From NCBI RefSeq assembly GCF_007954355.1, contig NZ_VOLR01000022.1, forward strand, positions 1 through 64,000: a DNA stretch of 64,000 nt. The letters are read 5' to 3'. The position numbers were made by a program, and so were the translations under genes. Source of the stretch: Colwellia hornerae. GTDB taxonomy: Bacteria > Pseudomonadota > Gammaproteobacteria > Enterobacterales > Alteromonadaceae. Numbering within the stretch: position 1 is the first letter of the stretch; each line of letters opens with the position of its first letter. The notes beneath the pieces were generated by a model that was not told the origin of the DNA, did not search any database, and saw only the letters and a program-made list of their open reading frames with translations. This document shows, in pieces, positions 18,052-28,060 of this stretch.

Positions 18052-19485
18052 GTGAAATCAGAAGACAAGATCAAAAAAGCACAGCTACAAATTCCCGTTA
18101 AAAATATTAAAATACATCAACCCAATCAGGTAGAAACCTACCAGCCCCGTGATCAAATTTATGTGCGTAAAGTAAGTGGTATTTTCCAATTACTGAGACA
18201 GCGGATGAACTTTTTTTTCTTAGCCCTTTTTGCGCTGCTACCTTGGTTGCGATATAACGATCACCAAGCCATTTTATTTGATATCGCAGAACAACGTTTC
18301 ACGCTATGGGGATTAACCTTATGGCCACAAGATTTAACCTTACTCGCTTGGCTTTGTATTCTTAGTGCTTTTTTACTGTTTTTTGTTACCACCTTTTTAG
18401 GGCGTGTTTGGTGTGGGTATTTATGTCCACAAACTGTCTGGACCTTTATTTTTATCTGGTTTGAAGAAAAAATTGAAGGTACGGCTAATCAGCGTAAAAA
18501 ACTGGACAGTCGCCAACTTGATTTTGACAAATTCTGGCGTAAAGCCTTAAAACATACTTGTTGGTTGTTTTTCTCGATACTAACGGCACTAACTTTTGTG
18601 GGTTATTTCGCACCGGTAGATGAAGTGTTTATTAACTTTTTTACTTTTCAGGCTTCGTTTGCTTTAGCGGCTACTGTTTGGTTCTTTGCTTTTTGTACTT
18701 ATGGTAATGCTGGCTGGATGCGTGAAATTATGTGTCTACATATGTGTCCTTATGCGCGTTTTCAATCGGCGATGTTTGATAAAGATACCTTAACGGTTTC
18801 ATATGACTTTAATCGCGGTGAAAACCGTGGCGCACGTTCTCGTAAGATAGCACACGAATCGTTAGAATTAGGTGACTGTATTGACTGCAACCTTTGTGTG
18901 CAGGTCTGTCCAACCGGTATAGATATTCGTAATGGCTTACAATATGAGTGTATAAACTGTGGTGCATGTGTCGACGCATGTGACGGTGTTATGGACAAAA
19001 TGAATTACCCAAAAGGGCTAATACGTTACACCACCGAACATGAATTACAAGGCAAAAAGGTTCACTTTATTCGTTCAAAATTAGTAGGTTACGCCATAGT
19101 TCTCGTGGTTATGTGTAGCTTGCTGGTATTAGAGATTGTAAATCGAGCTCCGGTGACGATGGACATTATTCGCGACAGAAATGAATTGGCTAAAGAGAAG
19201 TTTAACGGTGATATAGAAAATGTCTACACCTTAAAAATCTTAAATAAATCACAAACCGATAATGTTTACCGCTTGTCTGTTAAAGGCATTGAAAACACTA
19301 AGTGGCATGGCGAGCAAGAAGTTATGGTAAAAGCGGCTGCCGTGTATACTTTACCGATGAGTCTGTCCGTCGACCCCTATGAACTAAAAGGCTATATGAC
19401 CGATATTTCATTTGTTATTGAGTTGGTTTCAGAGGAAGATGATGTTTCTCTTGAACATGAAAGTAGGTTTTTTAATAAACGCTAA
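18052..19485 (+). CDS. ccoG: cytochrome c oxidase accessory protein CcoG (FixG/RdxA)
   Basis: A 477-residue inner-membrane iron-sulfur protein that supports assembly of cbb3-type oxidase, probably by copper reduction. Several TM helices lie in the N-terminal half and one follows the ferredoxin domain. GRVWCGYLCPQTVW is the family motif. Two [4Fe-4S] motifs are present: CIDCNLCVQVCP from Cys276 and CINCGACVDACD from Cys300. An Ig-like FixG C-terminal domain follows. GTG start with AAGGA 7 nt upstream. Its stop overlaps the srkA start by one base. The ccoNOPQ genes are not in the window. Confidence 0.96.
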   Translation: MKSEDKIKKAQLQIPVKNIKIHQPNQVETYQPRDQIYVRKVSGIFQLLRQRMNFFFLALFALLPWLRYNDHQAILFDIAEQRFTLWGLTLWPQDLTLLAWLCILSAFLLFFVTTFLGRVWCGYLCPQTVWTFIFIWFEEKIEGTANQRKKLDSRQLDFDKFWRKALKHTCWLFFSILTALTFVGYFAPVDEVFINFFTFQASFALAATVWFFAFCTYGNAGWMREIMCLHMCPYARFQSAMFDKDTLTVSYDFNRGENRGARSRKIAHESLELGDCIDCNLCVQVCPTGIDIRNGLQYECINCGACVDACDGVMDKMNYPKGLIRYTTEHELQGKKVHFIRSKLVGYAIVLVVMCSLLVLEIVNRAPVTMDIIRDRNELAKEKFNGDIENVYTLKILNKSQTDNVYRLSVKGIENTKWHGEQEVMVKAAAVYTLPMSLSVDPYELKGYMTDISFVIELVSEEDDVSLEHESRFFNKR

Positions 19486-20462
19486 TGTCTGTATTTGATT
19501 TTACTACCCTATCGCCCGACTTGATCTTAGATGGCCTAGAAAGTACTGGCCTCTTTGTTGATAGTGGTTTGCTAGCTTTAAATAGTTATGAAAACCGTGT
19601 TTATCAATTTCATGATGAAGATAAGAAAAAATACGTTACTAAATTTTATCGGCCGCAGCGCTGGACAGAAGCCGAGTTGAGGGAAGAGCACAGCTTTGCT
19701 TTTGAACTGGCCAAACATGAATTACCACTTGTTGCACCGATAAAAATTGGCGGAGAGTCACTTTTTTCTCACCAAGGTTTTCATTTTGCTATCTATCCTT
19801 GTCGGGGTGGACGTATTTTTGAAGTCGACAATTTAGATCAGCTTGAATGGATGGGACGATTTTTAGGGCGTATTCATGCCGTCGCGGCAACAAAACCTTT
19901 TAAACATCGCCCGACCTATAACAAGCAAGAAATGCTCTTTCAGGCCACAGATATTATAAAAGATTCAGGTTTTGTGCCACACTATCTGAGCAAAGCTTTT
20001 TTTACTATCTTAGAACAAGTTGTTGATATTGCTGCTCAACAATATCAACCTAGCCATGAAATACGTTTACATGGCGATTGTCACGCTGGTAATATTTTAT
20101 GGACAGATAAAGGTCCACACTTTGTCGATTTAGATGATTGTCGAATGGGACCGGCTATTCAAGACCTCTGGATGATGCTTTCAGGTGATCGCCAGCAGCG
20201 GTTATTACAACTGGATACTATGCTTTCGGGATACGAAGAATTTTATTCATTTGAACCCAAGCAACTTATTTTGATAGAATCATTACGTACTATGCGTGTT
20301 GTTAATTATATGGCTTGGTTATGTAAGCGTTGGCAAGACCCAGCGTTTCCGCATAACTTTCCATGGTTTAATACCGATAAATATTGGGAACAGCAAATTT
20401 TAATGTTGAAAGAGCAAGTGTCTGCGCTTCAACAGCCACCATTAAGTTTATTACCTGCATAA
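19485..20462 (+). CDS. srkA: stress-response Ser/Thr kinase YihE/SrkA
   Basis: A 325-residue cytoplasmic kinase of the aminoglycoside-phosphotransferase fold, which in E. coli protects against stress-induced death. The catalytic loop is HGDCHAGNILW and the metal-binding motif is FVDLDDCRMGP. The start is in TAATG, overlapping the ccoG stop, which implies translational coupling. The dsbA gene follows 48 nt later, the same srkA-dsbA pair as in Enterobacteria. Confidence 0.95.
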   Translation: MSVFDFTTLSPDLILDGLESTGLFVDSGLLALNSYENRVYQFHDEDKKKYVTKFYRPQRWTEAELREEHSFAFELAKHELPLVAPIKIGGESLFSHQGFHFAIYPCRGGRIFEVDNLDQLEWMGRFLGRIHAVAATKPFKHRPTYNKQEMLFQATDIIKDSGFVPHYLSKAFFTILEQVVDIAAQQYQPSHEIRLHGDCHAGNILWTDKGPHFVDLDDCRMGPAIQDLWMMLSGDRQQRLLQLDTMLSGYEEFYSFEPKQLILIESLRTMRVVNYMAWLCKRWQDPAFPHNFPWFNTDKYWEQQILMLKEQVSALQQPPLSLLPA

Positions 20463-20510
20463 TTATTAATTGTAAATAGCGCAGGGCTATTGTTTGAGGA
20501 AAAACGTTAA

Positions 20511-21143
20511 ATGAAAAAATTAGTGAGTTTATTTGTCATGTTATTATTGCCATTAATGGCATCAGCGGCAAATTATCAAGAAGGTACGCATTACACCATC
20601 GTTAGCGAGCAAGCGACCAAGAAGCCTGAAGTACGTGAATTCTTTTCATTTTACTGCCCACATTGTTTTAAGTTTTCACCGTTCATGACCAGCGTGAAAA
20701 AGCAGTTACCAGCAGGGGTTAAATTTGAATTTAATCATGTTGATTTTTTACGTGGTGCTTCTCAGGTTATGCAGGAAACGTTAAGTAAAGCGGTAGTTGT
20801 TGCCGAACAAATGGACATGGAAAGTAAGCTAATGGCTGCACTTTTTAATTATATTCATGTGCAGCGCGCAGTCTTTACTTCTGAAAAAGATATCCGTAAT
20901 GTTTTTGTGTTGAATGGCGCTGATGGCGAAAAGTTTGACAAATTAATGAAAAGCTTTGGCGTAAATAGCCAAGTAAAACAAATGAAGAAAAAGCAAACTT
21001 ATTACGCAAAAAGTGGTGGCTTAACAGGTGTTCCAGCCGTTATTGTTAATGGTCGCTATAAAATTGAAAATGCAGCTTTAGACAAAAATAACTTTGAAGC
21101 TGACTACAACAACTTAGTGAAGTATTTGTTAACTCTCGACTAA
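20511..21143 (+). CDS. dsbA: periplasmic thiol:disulfide oxidoreductase DsbA
   Basis: A 210-residue secreted oxidase that introduces disulfide bonds into periplasmic proteins and is re-oxidised by DsbB. The signal peptide is at residues 1-19 (ends ASA). The thioredoxin-fold active site CPHC is at Cys49-Cys52 (FFSFYCPHCFKF), and the cis-Pro loop TGVPA is present. Length matches the family. It is preceded by GAGGAAAA, follows srkA, and ends at a clear terminator. Confidence 0.97.
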   Translation: MKKLVSLFVMLLLPLMASAANYQEGTHYTIVSEQATKKPEVREFFSFYCPHCFKFSPFMTSVKKQLPAGVKFEFNHVDFLRGASQVMQETLSKAVVVAEQMDMESKLMAALFNYIHVQRAVFTSEKDIRNVFVLNGADGEKFDKLMKSFGVNSQVKQMKKKQTYYAKSGGLTGVPAVIVNGRYKIENAALDKNNFEADYNNLVKYLLTLD

Positions 21144-21173
21144 ATGACAAGGTTAGACTAATAATAAATTTTA

Positions 21174-21209
21174 TAAAGGGTTAAACATATTAATGTTTAG
21201 CCCTTTTTT
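21174..21209 (+). terminator. intrinsic terminator after dsbA
   Basis: Arms GGGTTAAACAT and ATGTTTAGCCC (one G-T wobble) extend into flanking A- and T-runs and are followed by a run of T. It lies 30 bp past the dsbA stop. Confidence 0.85.
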
Positions 21210-21310
21210 AATTTATTGGATAAATATTTGCAATACATATTTACTTACACTAATGTTTCTACGTTAAGTCGTATAAATTTTCAACAAAATCATATATAAG
21301 GATATAAATA

Positions 21311-24300
21311 ATGAATTATTGTTCATTAAGAGCAAATAGGATGCTATTGCTCAGTGGTAGCTTATCGTTTTTACTTATTTCATGTGGTGGTGGAGGAAGT
21401 GACGCAAAGTCAGCCGCTGTTATACCGCCCCCCAAACCTGAACCCACTCCAACTTACCAAAATATTACGGTTATAGATGGTTATATTCGTGGTGCTATCG
21501 CTTACATTGATCTAAATGATAATAAAGTGTTAGACGATGATGAACCCTGGATTGAAACGGGCGCTAGTGGCTTTGGTCAGATAGACACCACGTCATTAGG
21601 ACTGCCACCTGAAGATATAAAAGTTATTGTCACTGTTCCTGCGGGGGCGGTAGATGAAAGTACTATCACGAATGAAAATCCTGACGGTATCGCGATTACC
21701 GAAGCAACCGCTTTTCAAATGTTATCTCTTCCTGGGGAAAATATTGCTACGCCATTAACTACGCTGGTCTCTATCTCCGCTGAAAGTAATGGCGATATTG
21801 AAGCAGCGAAAACTGCAGTCGCTGAAAGTTTAGGGATTTCTACCGATGATCTTTTAAGTGATTATTTAGCGGCTGAAAATCAACAGTTAACGGTATTAAC
21901 CGAGCTTATTATTGCTAACCAAGTTATCCCCAAAGACTTAACCAATGATGTCACTGCGGGAGAACTCTTAGTCGCAACGAGCGTTTCTTCACAAATATCA
22001 TCTATTGTGCAACAAGCTAACGAAGCGGGTGTTTTAGTTGAAAATAGCGCAGCCATTACGGCGGTTGCTAATGCTACGGCAACTGCTGTTATTAATTTTG
22101 TTGAAGGTAATGCTAGCGCATTAACAAATGATACCAATGATAATTTTACTGCTGTTATTGGGTTATTAAATGAAAATACTTATCATTCTTTTGCAGCAAT
22201 AGTGACAGCTACCGAAGAGGTTTCAGCTGAAGATATCGCCCAAGCTAGTCAACAAGCCAACGTAATGGGAACTGTTATTGCGGATTTATTTGTTGAAGAG
22301 CTCAGTTCTAGCGATGCTATTACAGAAGACGATATTGCAAATGCTGCTGTTATTATCGAGGTTATCAATGAAGTTGTTACCGCGATGATTACTGAAAATG
22401 GTGATGGCACTTTAGATATAAACTTATTGACTGAGATTGCAGTCATTACCGCAGAAGCGGTAGAGGAACAGTTAGAGGTACTGGAAAATAGTGGCTTAAC
22501 TGATGAAGAAATTGCTGAAGCCCTTGCTGTTGCTGCTGCCGAAACTGCTACTAATCTAGAGGAAGCCGCAGAGAGTGGTATTGTACTTGATGATTTCGAT
22601 GGTGATGGTATTGCCAATGAAAATGACACTGATATTGATGGTGATGGTGTTTTAAATGAAAACGATGCTTTTGATTATGATGCCACTGAGTCTGTAGATA
22701 CCGATCTCGACGGCGTAGGCAACAATGCGGATCCTGATATCGATGGTGATGGTTATTTAAATGACAATGATACTTTCGCACTAGATGTTACCGAATGGGT
22801 TGATAGTGATAACGATAACCTAGGAAATAATGCGGATACTGATGATAATGGCGATGGCTTCAATGACACAGCATATAAAGTTACCGCTCAAGAAAAAGAT
22901 GGTTTGATTGAAGGCGCTCAAGACTTTGTAGTCAGTGCCGATGGTAAGTTTATGTATATCGGCAGTGAAAATGGACTGCTGATTGTCACGTTAGATGAAA
23001 ATGGTAAACCAACCGACAATACCGAGCTTGTTAGCTCTACTGAGTTAGGTTCACGCTGGAATAGTTCAAGCTTTTATATCGATTTTTCTCCCAATGGCAA
23101 GTTATATTGGGGTATGCAAAGCGAAATTAATTATGTTCGAACTAATGTTATGAGGGTGTTTGATGTTGATACGCAAACGGGTAGTGTTACATCAACCCAA
23201 ACCGTTTCTTTTGAACAATCATCGGGTATTGCGGCCAATCAACCTGAAATTTTTAAATTTTCTTCAAATGGTCAGTTCCTTTATGTAACCATGCATTACG
23301 GGGATGCGGACAATGAATTGCTTATCTATAAAGTTGACACTGAAAGCGGTCATTTAAGCTATGTAAGTAACTATGATTTAGATACTTTTGGTTACCCAGA
23401 CTACGAACACAATTTTGACATCTCTTTTGATAATAAATATTTATATTACGGTTACACTAATTACGACTTATTTCCTGCAGCACCTGCTTTAGCCGTTATG
23501 AAACTTAATACAGAACAAGGCTTTGTTATAGATTCTTGGGTACAAGAATTTGATATGGAATCTAGCGGTTTATCCTTTGTTACTTCTAAAGTCAGTGATA
23601 AAGCTTATATGACAGCGGGCGGCGATTTTATGGTGCTAGATGCAGAAGCCAATGGTGGTTTCTCAATTGCAAGTTCAATGACTTATGATTCATCAAAGCC
23701 AGCTTCTTTCGCGCTTAGCCTCAATGAGGCCGAAAACTCAGCTATCGTATTTAGCAGCAACTCTACTACAAGATTGAATCGACTTGACCATATAACCCTC
23801 GATGAAAATGCAGTTCCTGAAGTGACATTTTCAAAAGTTGCGCTAAAAGAGTTGTCATTATCACTACACTACTCAGGTAATGATAATCAAATTAATTGGC
23901 TTGGTTATTACAATGACATTTTATACAGTCTTGATCTAAGTGAAGAAACAACTGATATGACTCCATTTGGCTCACAATATCTCGATGGATTAAAAGGTAC
24001 ATTACTAAACGAAAACAGTACTTTATCAGTTAATAATCAAGGGTTAGCGGTAACAATTACCGACTCAGATAGTGACCAAGGATTAGTTGTTAACCATTAT
24101 CAACAGCCTGAACTTATTGGTTTAGTCAGAAGTAGTATTGCCCTTGATCAATCGACCTTACTGTTCATAACCACTGATTATGAAATGGATAAGCCTAGGA
24201 CTATTTATGTGACCGCGTCTATTCCTGACGAGGGCTCGGCTTTACTAAATCCTGTTACGCGATTTCTAGGCGATAGCGATGCAGGCTATCGTATTTATAC

Positions 24301-27300
24301 TGTTGTTAAAGTGCCCGGTAAAAATCAGATTTTGGCCTATGAAAGAAGTGTTAATACTGAGCAAACACTAGGTTATTCGCTTTATACCGTTGAATCTGAT
24401 GCGAGCTTAACTTTTGTCAGCGCTTTAATTGGTGTTAACGGCAATTTGCCTAATTTAAATAATTTAACATTTGATGGTGGTGATTTTTATAATGGTGGTA
24501 AAGCTTTTAGTTTAATAAATGATGTAATAGTACAGCTTGATGAATTACCAAGCGATACTCACCAATTTATTTATGCTAAGGACAAAGCGTTTTTCTATAA
24601 CCTTGTTGATGAGCAATTAATTAGCTATGAAAATAACAGCCAAACAGGCGAATTAACTCAAATTTCAGTAGTAGAAATGCCAGGTACTTGGAGAATGACT
24701 AAGGTATCAGAGCAGCACTTTTTAATTACATCACTAAATAAAAATCAAAATATTACGGTAAAATCAGTACAAGTAAATGAAGACGGTAGTTTAGCTTTTG
24801 TGTCAACTTCTTCAGTTACCACTGAAAGCGATACAGAGTACTTTGTTAATACTTACCCCGTAGAAAATAGCGATGTTGTCTGGTTATTTGTACAAGGTGG
24901 TTTTTACGATGTCATCAAAGTTGAACTTGCTGCTGATACTGATTCTGATGGCGATGGTGTCTTTGATAATGCCGATGTATTTGACTTAGATGCAACAGAA
25001 ACAACCGATTTAGATAAAGATGGTCTTGGTGACAACTCAGATCCAGATATTGATGGTGATGGCACCTTAAATGACGATGATGCTTTTCCATTAAACCGTT
25101 TTGAATGGCTAGATACCGATGGTGATGGGCTGGGTAATAATTCAGATCCTGATATCGATGGCGACGGTTACTTAAATGAAGATGACGCCTTCCCACTAGA
25201 TAATACCGAATGGGTTGATAACGATGGTGATGGCCTAGGAGATAATACTGACACTGATGATAATGGTGATGGGATTGTCGACTCTAACATTACAATAATG
25301 GCCCAAGAAAAAGATGGTCTAATTGAAGAAGCTCAAGACTTTGTTTTTAGTGCTGATGGTCGATTTATGTATGTTGGCAGCAAAAATGGCTTAGTTATTA
25401 TTACGATAGGTGATGATGGACAAGCAACAGGAACTTCGCAACTAGTAACACCAAGTGAACTTGGCTTAGAGAATATCTCACACACCACCTATGTAGACTT
25501 TTCACCTGACGGAAAGCTTTATTGGGCCTTATATGCCAAAACACCAAATGCCAGTGCCAGTACTGGTGCAATGATGGTATTAACCGTTGATAGCGCTGAA
25601 GGCACGGTCGTTAGTTCGCAGTTCAGTTATTTATCAGAAATTACTGATGTTTCTGTAAACTCAGTTGAAATGTTTCAGTTTTCTTCAGATAGCCGCTTCT
25701 TATATGCTACGGCACATTATGGTGATAGCGGTGATAATTTACTGGTTTACGGAGTTAATACTGATACCGGACATTTAACTTATATTTCTGCTTTTCCACT
25801 TGATCAATATCCAGATTATGAACATAACTTTGATATTTCTTTCGATAACCAATATTTGTATTACGGGTATTCAACAGGCATACCTAATGTACAAATATTA
25901 ACTTTAGATCAAAACTCAGGTGAAGTGATTAGCTCAATAACTCAAAGCTTTGATCAGTATAGTTCTTATGGAATGTCGTTATTAACATCGAAAGTAACGA
26001 ATAAAGCCTATATAGCCGCTGATGAATACTTCATGACGTTAGATATAGCAAATGATGGTAGTTTATTTGTGGATGAAACGATTAACTATAACATTCCTGG
26101 CTCTTTTGTTACGGCTATGGATATTGATGCTACAGACAGTAAAGTGGTTATTATGAGTAACATTAATGGTCGAGATAAAATCAATTATCTAACCATTAAT
26201 AACTCAGCTATTACTCATCATTTTGGTAACTCTGATTTAGATGATAATGTCTATGACATTCATCTTAATAATGAAGGTAGCAGAGCAACTTGGATTGGCT
26301 TCAATAATGATATTGTTAATAATATCGATTTAACTGAAGAAGAAACGATTAACCAACATAAATTTGGCGCTAAAGGCCTTGATAATTTAACTAACTTTAA
26401 TGTGGTTAATGATAGTGTTCTAGCCTTAAACCGCCAGGGTAATGTGGTAAGCATTGGATACTTAGGTAATGGCTTAGGTTTAACGACCAATGCATTTCCT
26501 AGTTTGGATCTGAGTAGCGCTAATGTCCGTTCTTCCGTTCTTTTCGATGAAGGAAAAGTGATGTTTTTTACTGATGACATTTCAGTGGCAGAAAGGAGAA
26601 CACAATATACTGTGGCAGAAATACCAACAGCTGGCAGTGAACTTGTAAATGTTCAAACGTATTACCTTGGAGATGGTAGTGGGCGTTATACCGTTTATAA
26701 GAGTCTTTTACTGCCAGGAAACCGTTTATTAACTTTTGAAAATAATAATAACTTTAGTTCTTACTTGGGTTTAGCGTTATATCAGATTGAAGATAACAAC
26801 CAACTGACCTTATTAAGTAGCTTTGAAACCGCTGAAAATAATTATGACCCTTATTATCAATGGGACAACTTGACAGTGAATGGCTACGATATTCACCTTA
26901 GCGGTAAAAATTATACTTATGAAAATAACGTTATAGCGGTTAAAGAAAGTGTCTTCCCAAGTTTAACCGCGTTTGTTTTTTCCACCGACAGTGCCTATGT
27001 GTTCAGTCTTGAAGCTAACGATGATAATAATGATAAACTTGTAACGTATACTCATAATATCAACACTGGGGCTTTAGTAGAAATTGCTGCCGAGGTACTT
27101 GTGGGACATTGGAGTATATCATTGCTAGATAGCGAGCAAATACTTCTCGTAGCCAGTAATATTGATAAAACCATTGCTGTTAATTTAATGGATATCTCAA
27201 TAGGCGGTAATATTACCAGTGTTGCTACCTCAACGGTTACAACAGCAAGCGACGTTGAGTATAAAGTAAACGTTCGAAGCTTCGAAGATACCGTGTGGCT

Positions 27301-27349
27301 ATTTGTTGCGGGTGGATATTTTGATGTTATCAAGTTAAGAATAAATTAA
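21311..27349 (+). CDS. giant lipoprotein with duplicated propeller-like modules and thrombospondin type 3-like repeats
   Basis: A 2012-residue predicted lipoprotein; lipobox LLISC puts the lipidated cysteine at residue 25, followed by GGGGS. Layout: a proline-rich linker; a small carbohydrate-binding-like segment (about 50-110); a long Ala/Glu-rich helical region (about 150-430); calcium-type aspartate repeats of DxDGDG form (about 430-515); module A (about 520-1205); more aspartate repeats (about 1207-1318); module B (about 1322-2012). Modules A and B are diverged copies, both opening AQEKDGLIE and ending with a YDVIK or FDVIK strand, rich in short beta strands as in beta-propellers. A surface role (adhesion or binding) is likely; function is unknown. 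AAGGA lies 8 nt before the ATG. Confidence 0.85.
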   Translation: MNYCSLRANRMLLLSGSLSFLLISCGGGGSDAKSAAVIPPPKPEPTPTYQNITVIDGYIRGAIAYIDLNDNKVLDDDEPWIETGASGFGQIDTTSLGLPPEDIKVIVTVPAGAVDESTITNENPDGIAITEATAFQMLSLPGENIATPLTTLVSISAESNGDIEAAKTAVAESLGISTDDLLSDYLAAENQQLTVLTELIIANQVIPKDLTNDVTAGELLVATSVSSQISSIVQQANEAGVLVENSAAITAVANATATAVINFVEGNASALTNDTNDNFTAVIGLLNENTYHSFAAIVTATEEVSAEDIAQASQQANVMGTVIADLFVEELSSSDAITEDDIANAAVIIEVINEVVTAMITENGDGTLDINLLTEIAVITAEAVEEQLEVLENSGLTDEEIAEALAVAAAETATNLEEAAESGIVLDDFDGDGIANENDTDIDGDGVLNENDAFDYDATESVDTDLDGVGNNADPDIDGDGYLNDNDTFALDVTEWVDSDNDNLGNNADTDDNGDGFNDTAYKVTAQEKDGLIEGAQDFVVSADGKFMYIGSENGLLIVTLDENGKPTDNTELVSSTELGSRWNSSSFYIDFSPNGKLYWGMQSEINYVRTNVMRVFDVDTQTGSVTSTQTVSFEQSSGIAANQPEIFKFSSNGQFLYVTMHYGDADNELLIYKVDTESGHLSYVSNYDLDTFGYPDYEHNFDISFDNKYLYYGYTNYDLFPAAPALAVMKLNTEQGFVIDSWVQEFDMESSGLSFVTSKVSDKAYMTAGGDFMVLDAEANGGFSIASSMTYDSSKPASFALSLNEAENSAIVFSSNSTTRLNRLDHITLDENAVPEVTFSKVALKELSLSLHYSGNDNQINWLGYYNDILYSLDLSEETTDMTPFGSQYLDGLKGTLLNENSTLSVNNQGLAVTITDSDSDQGLVVNHYQQPELIGLVRSSIALDQSTLLFITTDYEMDKPRTIYVTASIPDEGSALLNPVTRFLGDSDAGYRIYTVVKVPGKNQILAYERSVNTEQTLGYSLYTVESDASLTFVSALIGVNGNLPNLNNLTFDGGDFYNGGKAFSLINDVIVQLDELPSDTHQFIYAKDKAFFYNLVDEQLISYENNSQTGELTQISVVEMPGTWRMTKVSEQHFLITSLNKNQNITVKSVQVNEDGSLAFVSTSSVTTESDTEYFVNTYPVENSDVVWLFVQGGFYDVIKVELAADTDSDGDGVFDNADVFDLDATETTDLDKDGLGDNSDPDIDGDGTLNDDDAFPLNRFEWLDTDGDGLGNNSDPDIDGDGYLNEDDAFPLDNTEWVDNDGDGLGDNTDTDDNGDGIVDSNITIMAQEKDGLIEEAQDFVFSADGRFMYVGSKNGLVIITIGDDGQATGTSQLVTPSELGLENISHTTYVDFSPDGKLYWALYAKTPNASASTGAMMVLTVDSAEGTVVSSQFSYLSEITDVSVNSVEMFQFSSDSRFLYATAHYGDSGDNLLVYGVNTDTGHLTYISAFPLDQYPDYEHNFDISFDNQYLYYGYSTGIPNVQILTLDQNSGEVISSITQSFDQYSSYGMSLLTSKVTNKAYIAADEYFMTLDIANDGSLFVDETINYNIPGSFVTAMDIDATDSKVVIMSNINGRDKINYLTINNSAITHHFGNSDLDDNVYDIHLNNEGSRATWIGFNNDIVNNIDLTEEETINQHKFGAKGLDNLTNFNVVNDSVLALNRQGNVVSIGYLGNGLGLTTNAFPSLDLSSANVRSSVLFDEGKVMFFTDDISVAERRTQYTVAEIPTAGSELVNVQTYYLGDGSGRYTVYKSLLLPGNRLLTFENNNNFSSYLGLALYQIEDNNQLTLLSSFETAENNYDPYYQWDNLTVNGYDIHLSGKNYTYENNVIAVKESVFPSLTAFVFSTDSAYVFSLEANDDNNDKLVTYTHNINTGALVEIAAEVLVGHWSISLLDSEQILLVASNIDKTIAVNLMDISIGGNITSVATSTVTTASDVEYKVNVRSFEDTVWLFVAGGYFDVIKLRIN

Positions 27350-27373
27350 GGTATTGATGTAAATTGGTATATT

Positions 27374-27399
27374 AAAAAGGAGCTAAGTCGCTCCTTTTT
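27374..27399. terminator. bidirectional terminator overlapping a stop codon
   Basis: The stem AAAAAGGAGC (27374-27383) pairs with GCTCCTTTTT (27390-27399) around a 6-nt loop, with A- and T-runs on both strands. It ends the giant lipoprotein gene on the plus strand. On the minus strand the TAG stop of the TVP38-type gene (27383-27385) lies in the stem-loop itself. Confidence 0.9.
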
Positions 27400-28051
27400 T
27401 ATTGCGCTTCTTTTTTTTTCTATATAATAAATACCCAAAAATTAAGGCAACAACGAGTAAGCACAGGCTCAGTACTATTTGTTGGTTCTCTCCAACTTTA
27501 ATACCTGCGCCAAGTAATGAAAATATCAACATCTGTGGAATAAAGCCAACACAAGTGCCAGTAACGTAAGGGATAAATTTTACCTTAGCAATACCTGCCA
27601 GTATGTTGGTTAAAAAGTTAGAACCCGCAGGTAACAAACGAATAACTAGCGCCTTACTAAAGGTATCTGTTGAGAAAAAAGTAGACAGCACCGTTACTTT
27701 GTCGGGATAAGCGTCAAGTACTCTTTGTCTAAAAAACGTTTTTGCGATAAATAAAGTTAGCATACAACCAAGTGTTGCCGATAAAGTGGCTAGTAGCGTT
27801 CCGTAAAAAATGCCAAAGATGTAACCACAAGAAAAAGCAGCGACTTGCCTGGGTAAACCGATACTGGTCAGTAATGCCAATAGGCTTAAGACCATTAATA
27901 CCCCCAGATATCCTTGAGGAATAAATTGATCAAGTAGCGGCTGTAGGTTGTTGTTTTTTAATACATCTAAAGAAAATAGCACGCTAAAAAGAATGGCAAT
28001 ACTAATTAACGTCGTTATTAAAAAAAGTGTTTTAGTTTGTTGGCTCAACAT
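27383..28051 (-). CDS. TVP38/TMEM64 (VTT-domain, DedA-like) membrane protein
   Basis: A 222-residue polytopic inner-membrane protein. TM1 is at about 8-28. The VTT core follows with LGVLMVLSLLALLTSIGLPRQ, the glycine-rich FSCGYIFGIFYGTLLATL, and the family arginine-glycine signature RLLPAGSNFLTNILAG. The tail is basic (RKKKKRNKKGAT). Proteins of this superfamily act in lipid or undecaprenyl-phosphate movement; the substrate here is unknown. It starts 9 nt after the upstream gene stop, the third gene of a minus-strand unit. Confidence 0.88.
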   Translation of the reverse strand: MLSQQTKTLFLITTLISIAILFSVLFSLDVLKNNNLQPLLDQFIPQGYLGVLMVLSLLALLTSIGLPRQVAAFSCGYIFGIFYGTLLATLSATLGCMLTLFIAKTFFRQRVLDAYPDKVTVLSTFFSTDTFSKALVIRLLPAGSNFLTNILAGIAKVKFIPYVTGTCVGFIPQMLIFSLLGAGIKVGENQQIVLSLCLLVVALIFGYLLYRKKKKRNKKGAT

Positions 28052-28060
28052 ACACCGATA

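Noticed and set aside
22551-22781. His-rich minus-strand frame
   Set aside because: It is antisense to GAT/GGT-rich calcium-repeat codons of the giant lipoprotein; the histidines come from complementary codons. The same applies to 24915-25196.
21311-27349. PEP-CTERM or cadherin-type substrate
   Set aside because: The protein ends in a beta strand (FDVIKLRIN) and starts with a lipobox, so it is a lipoprotein instead.
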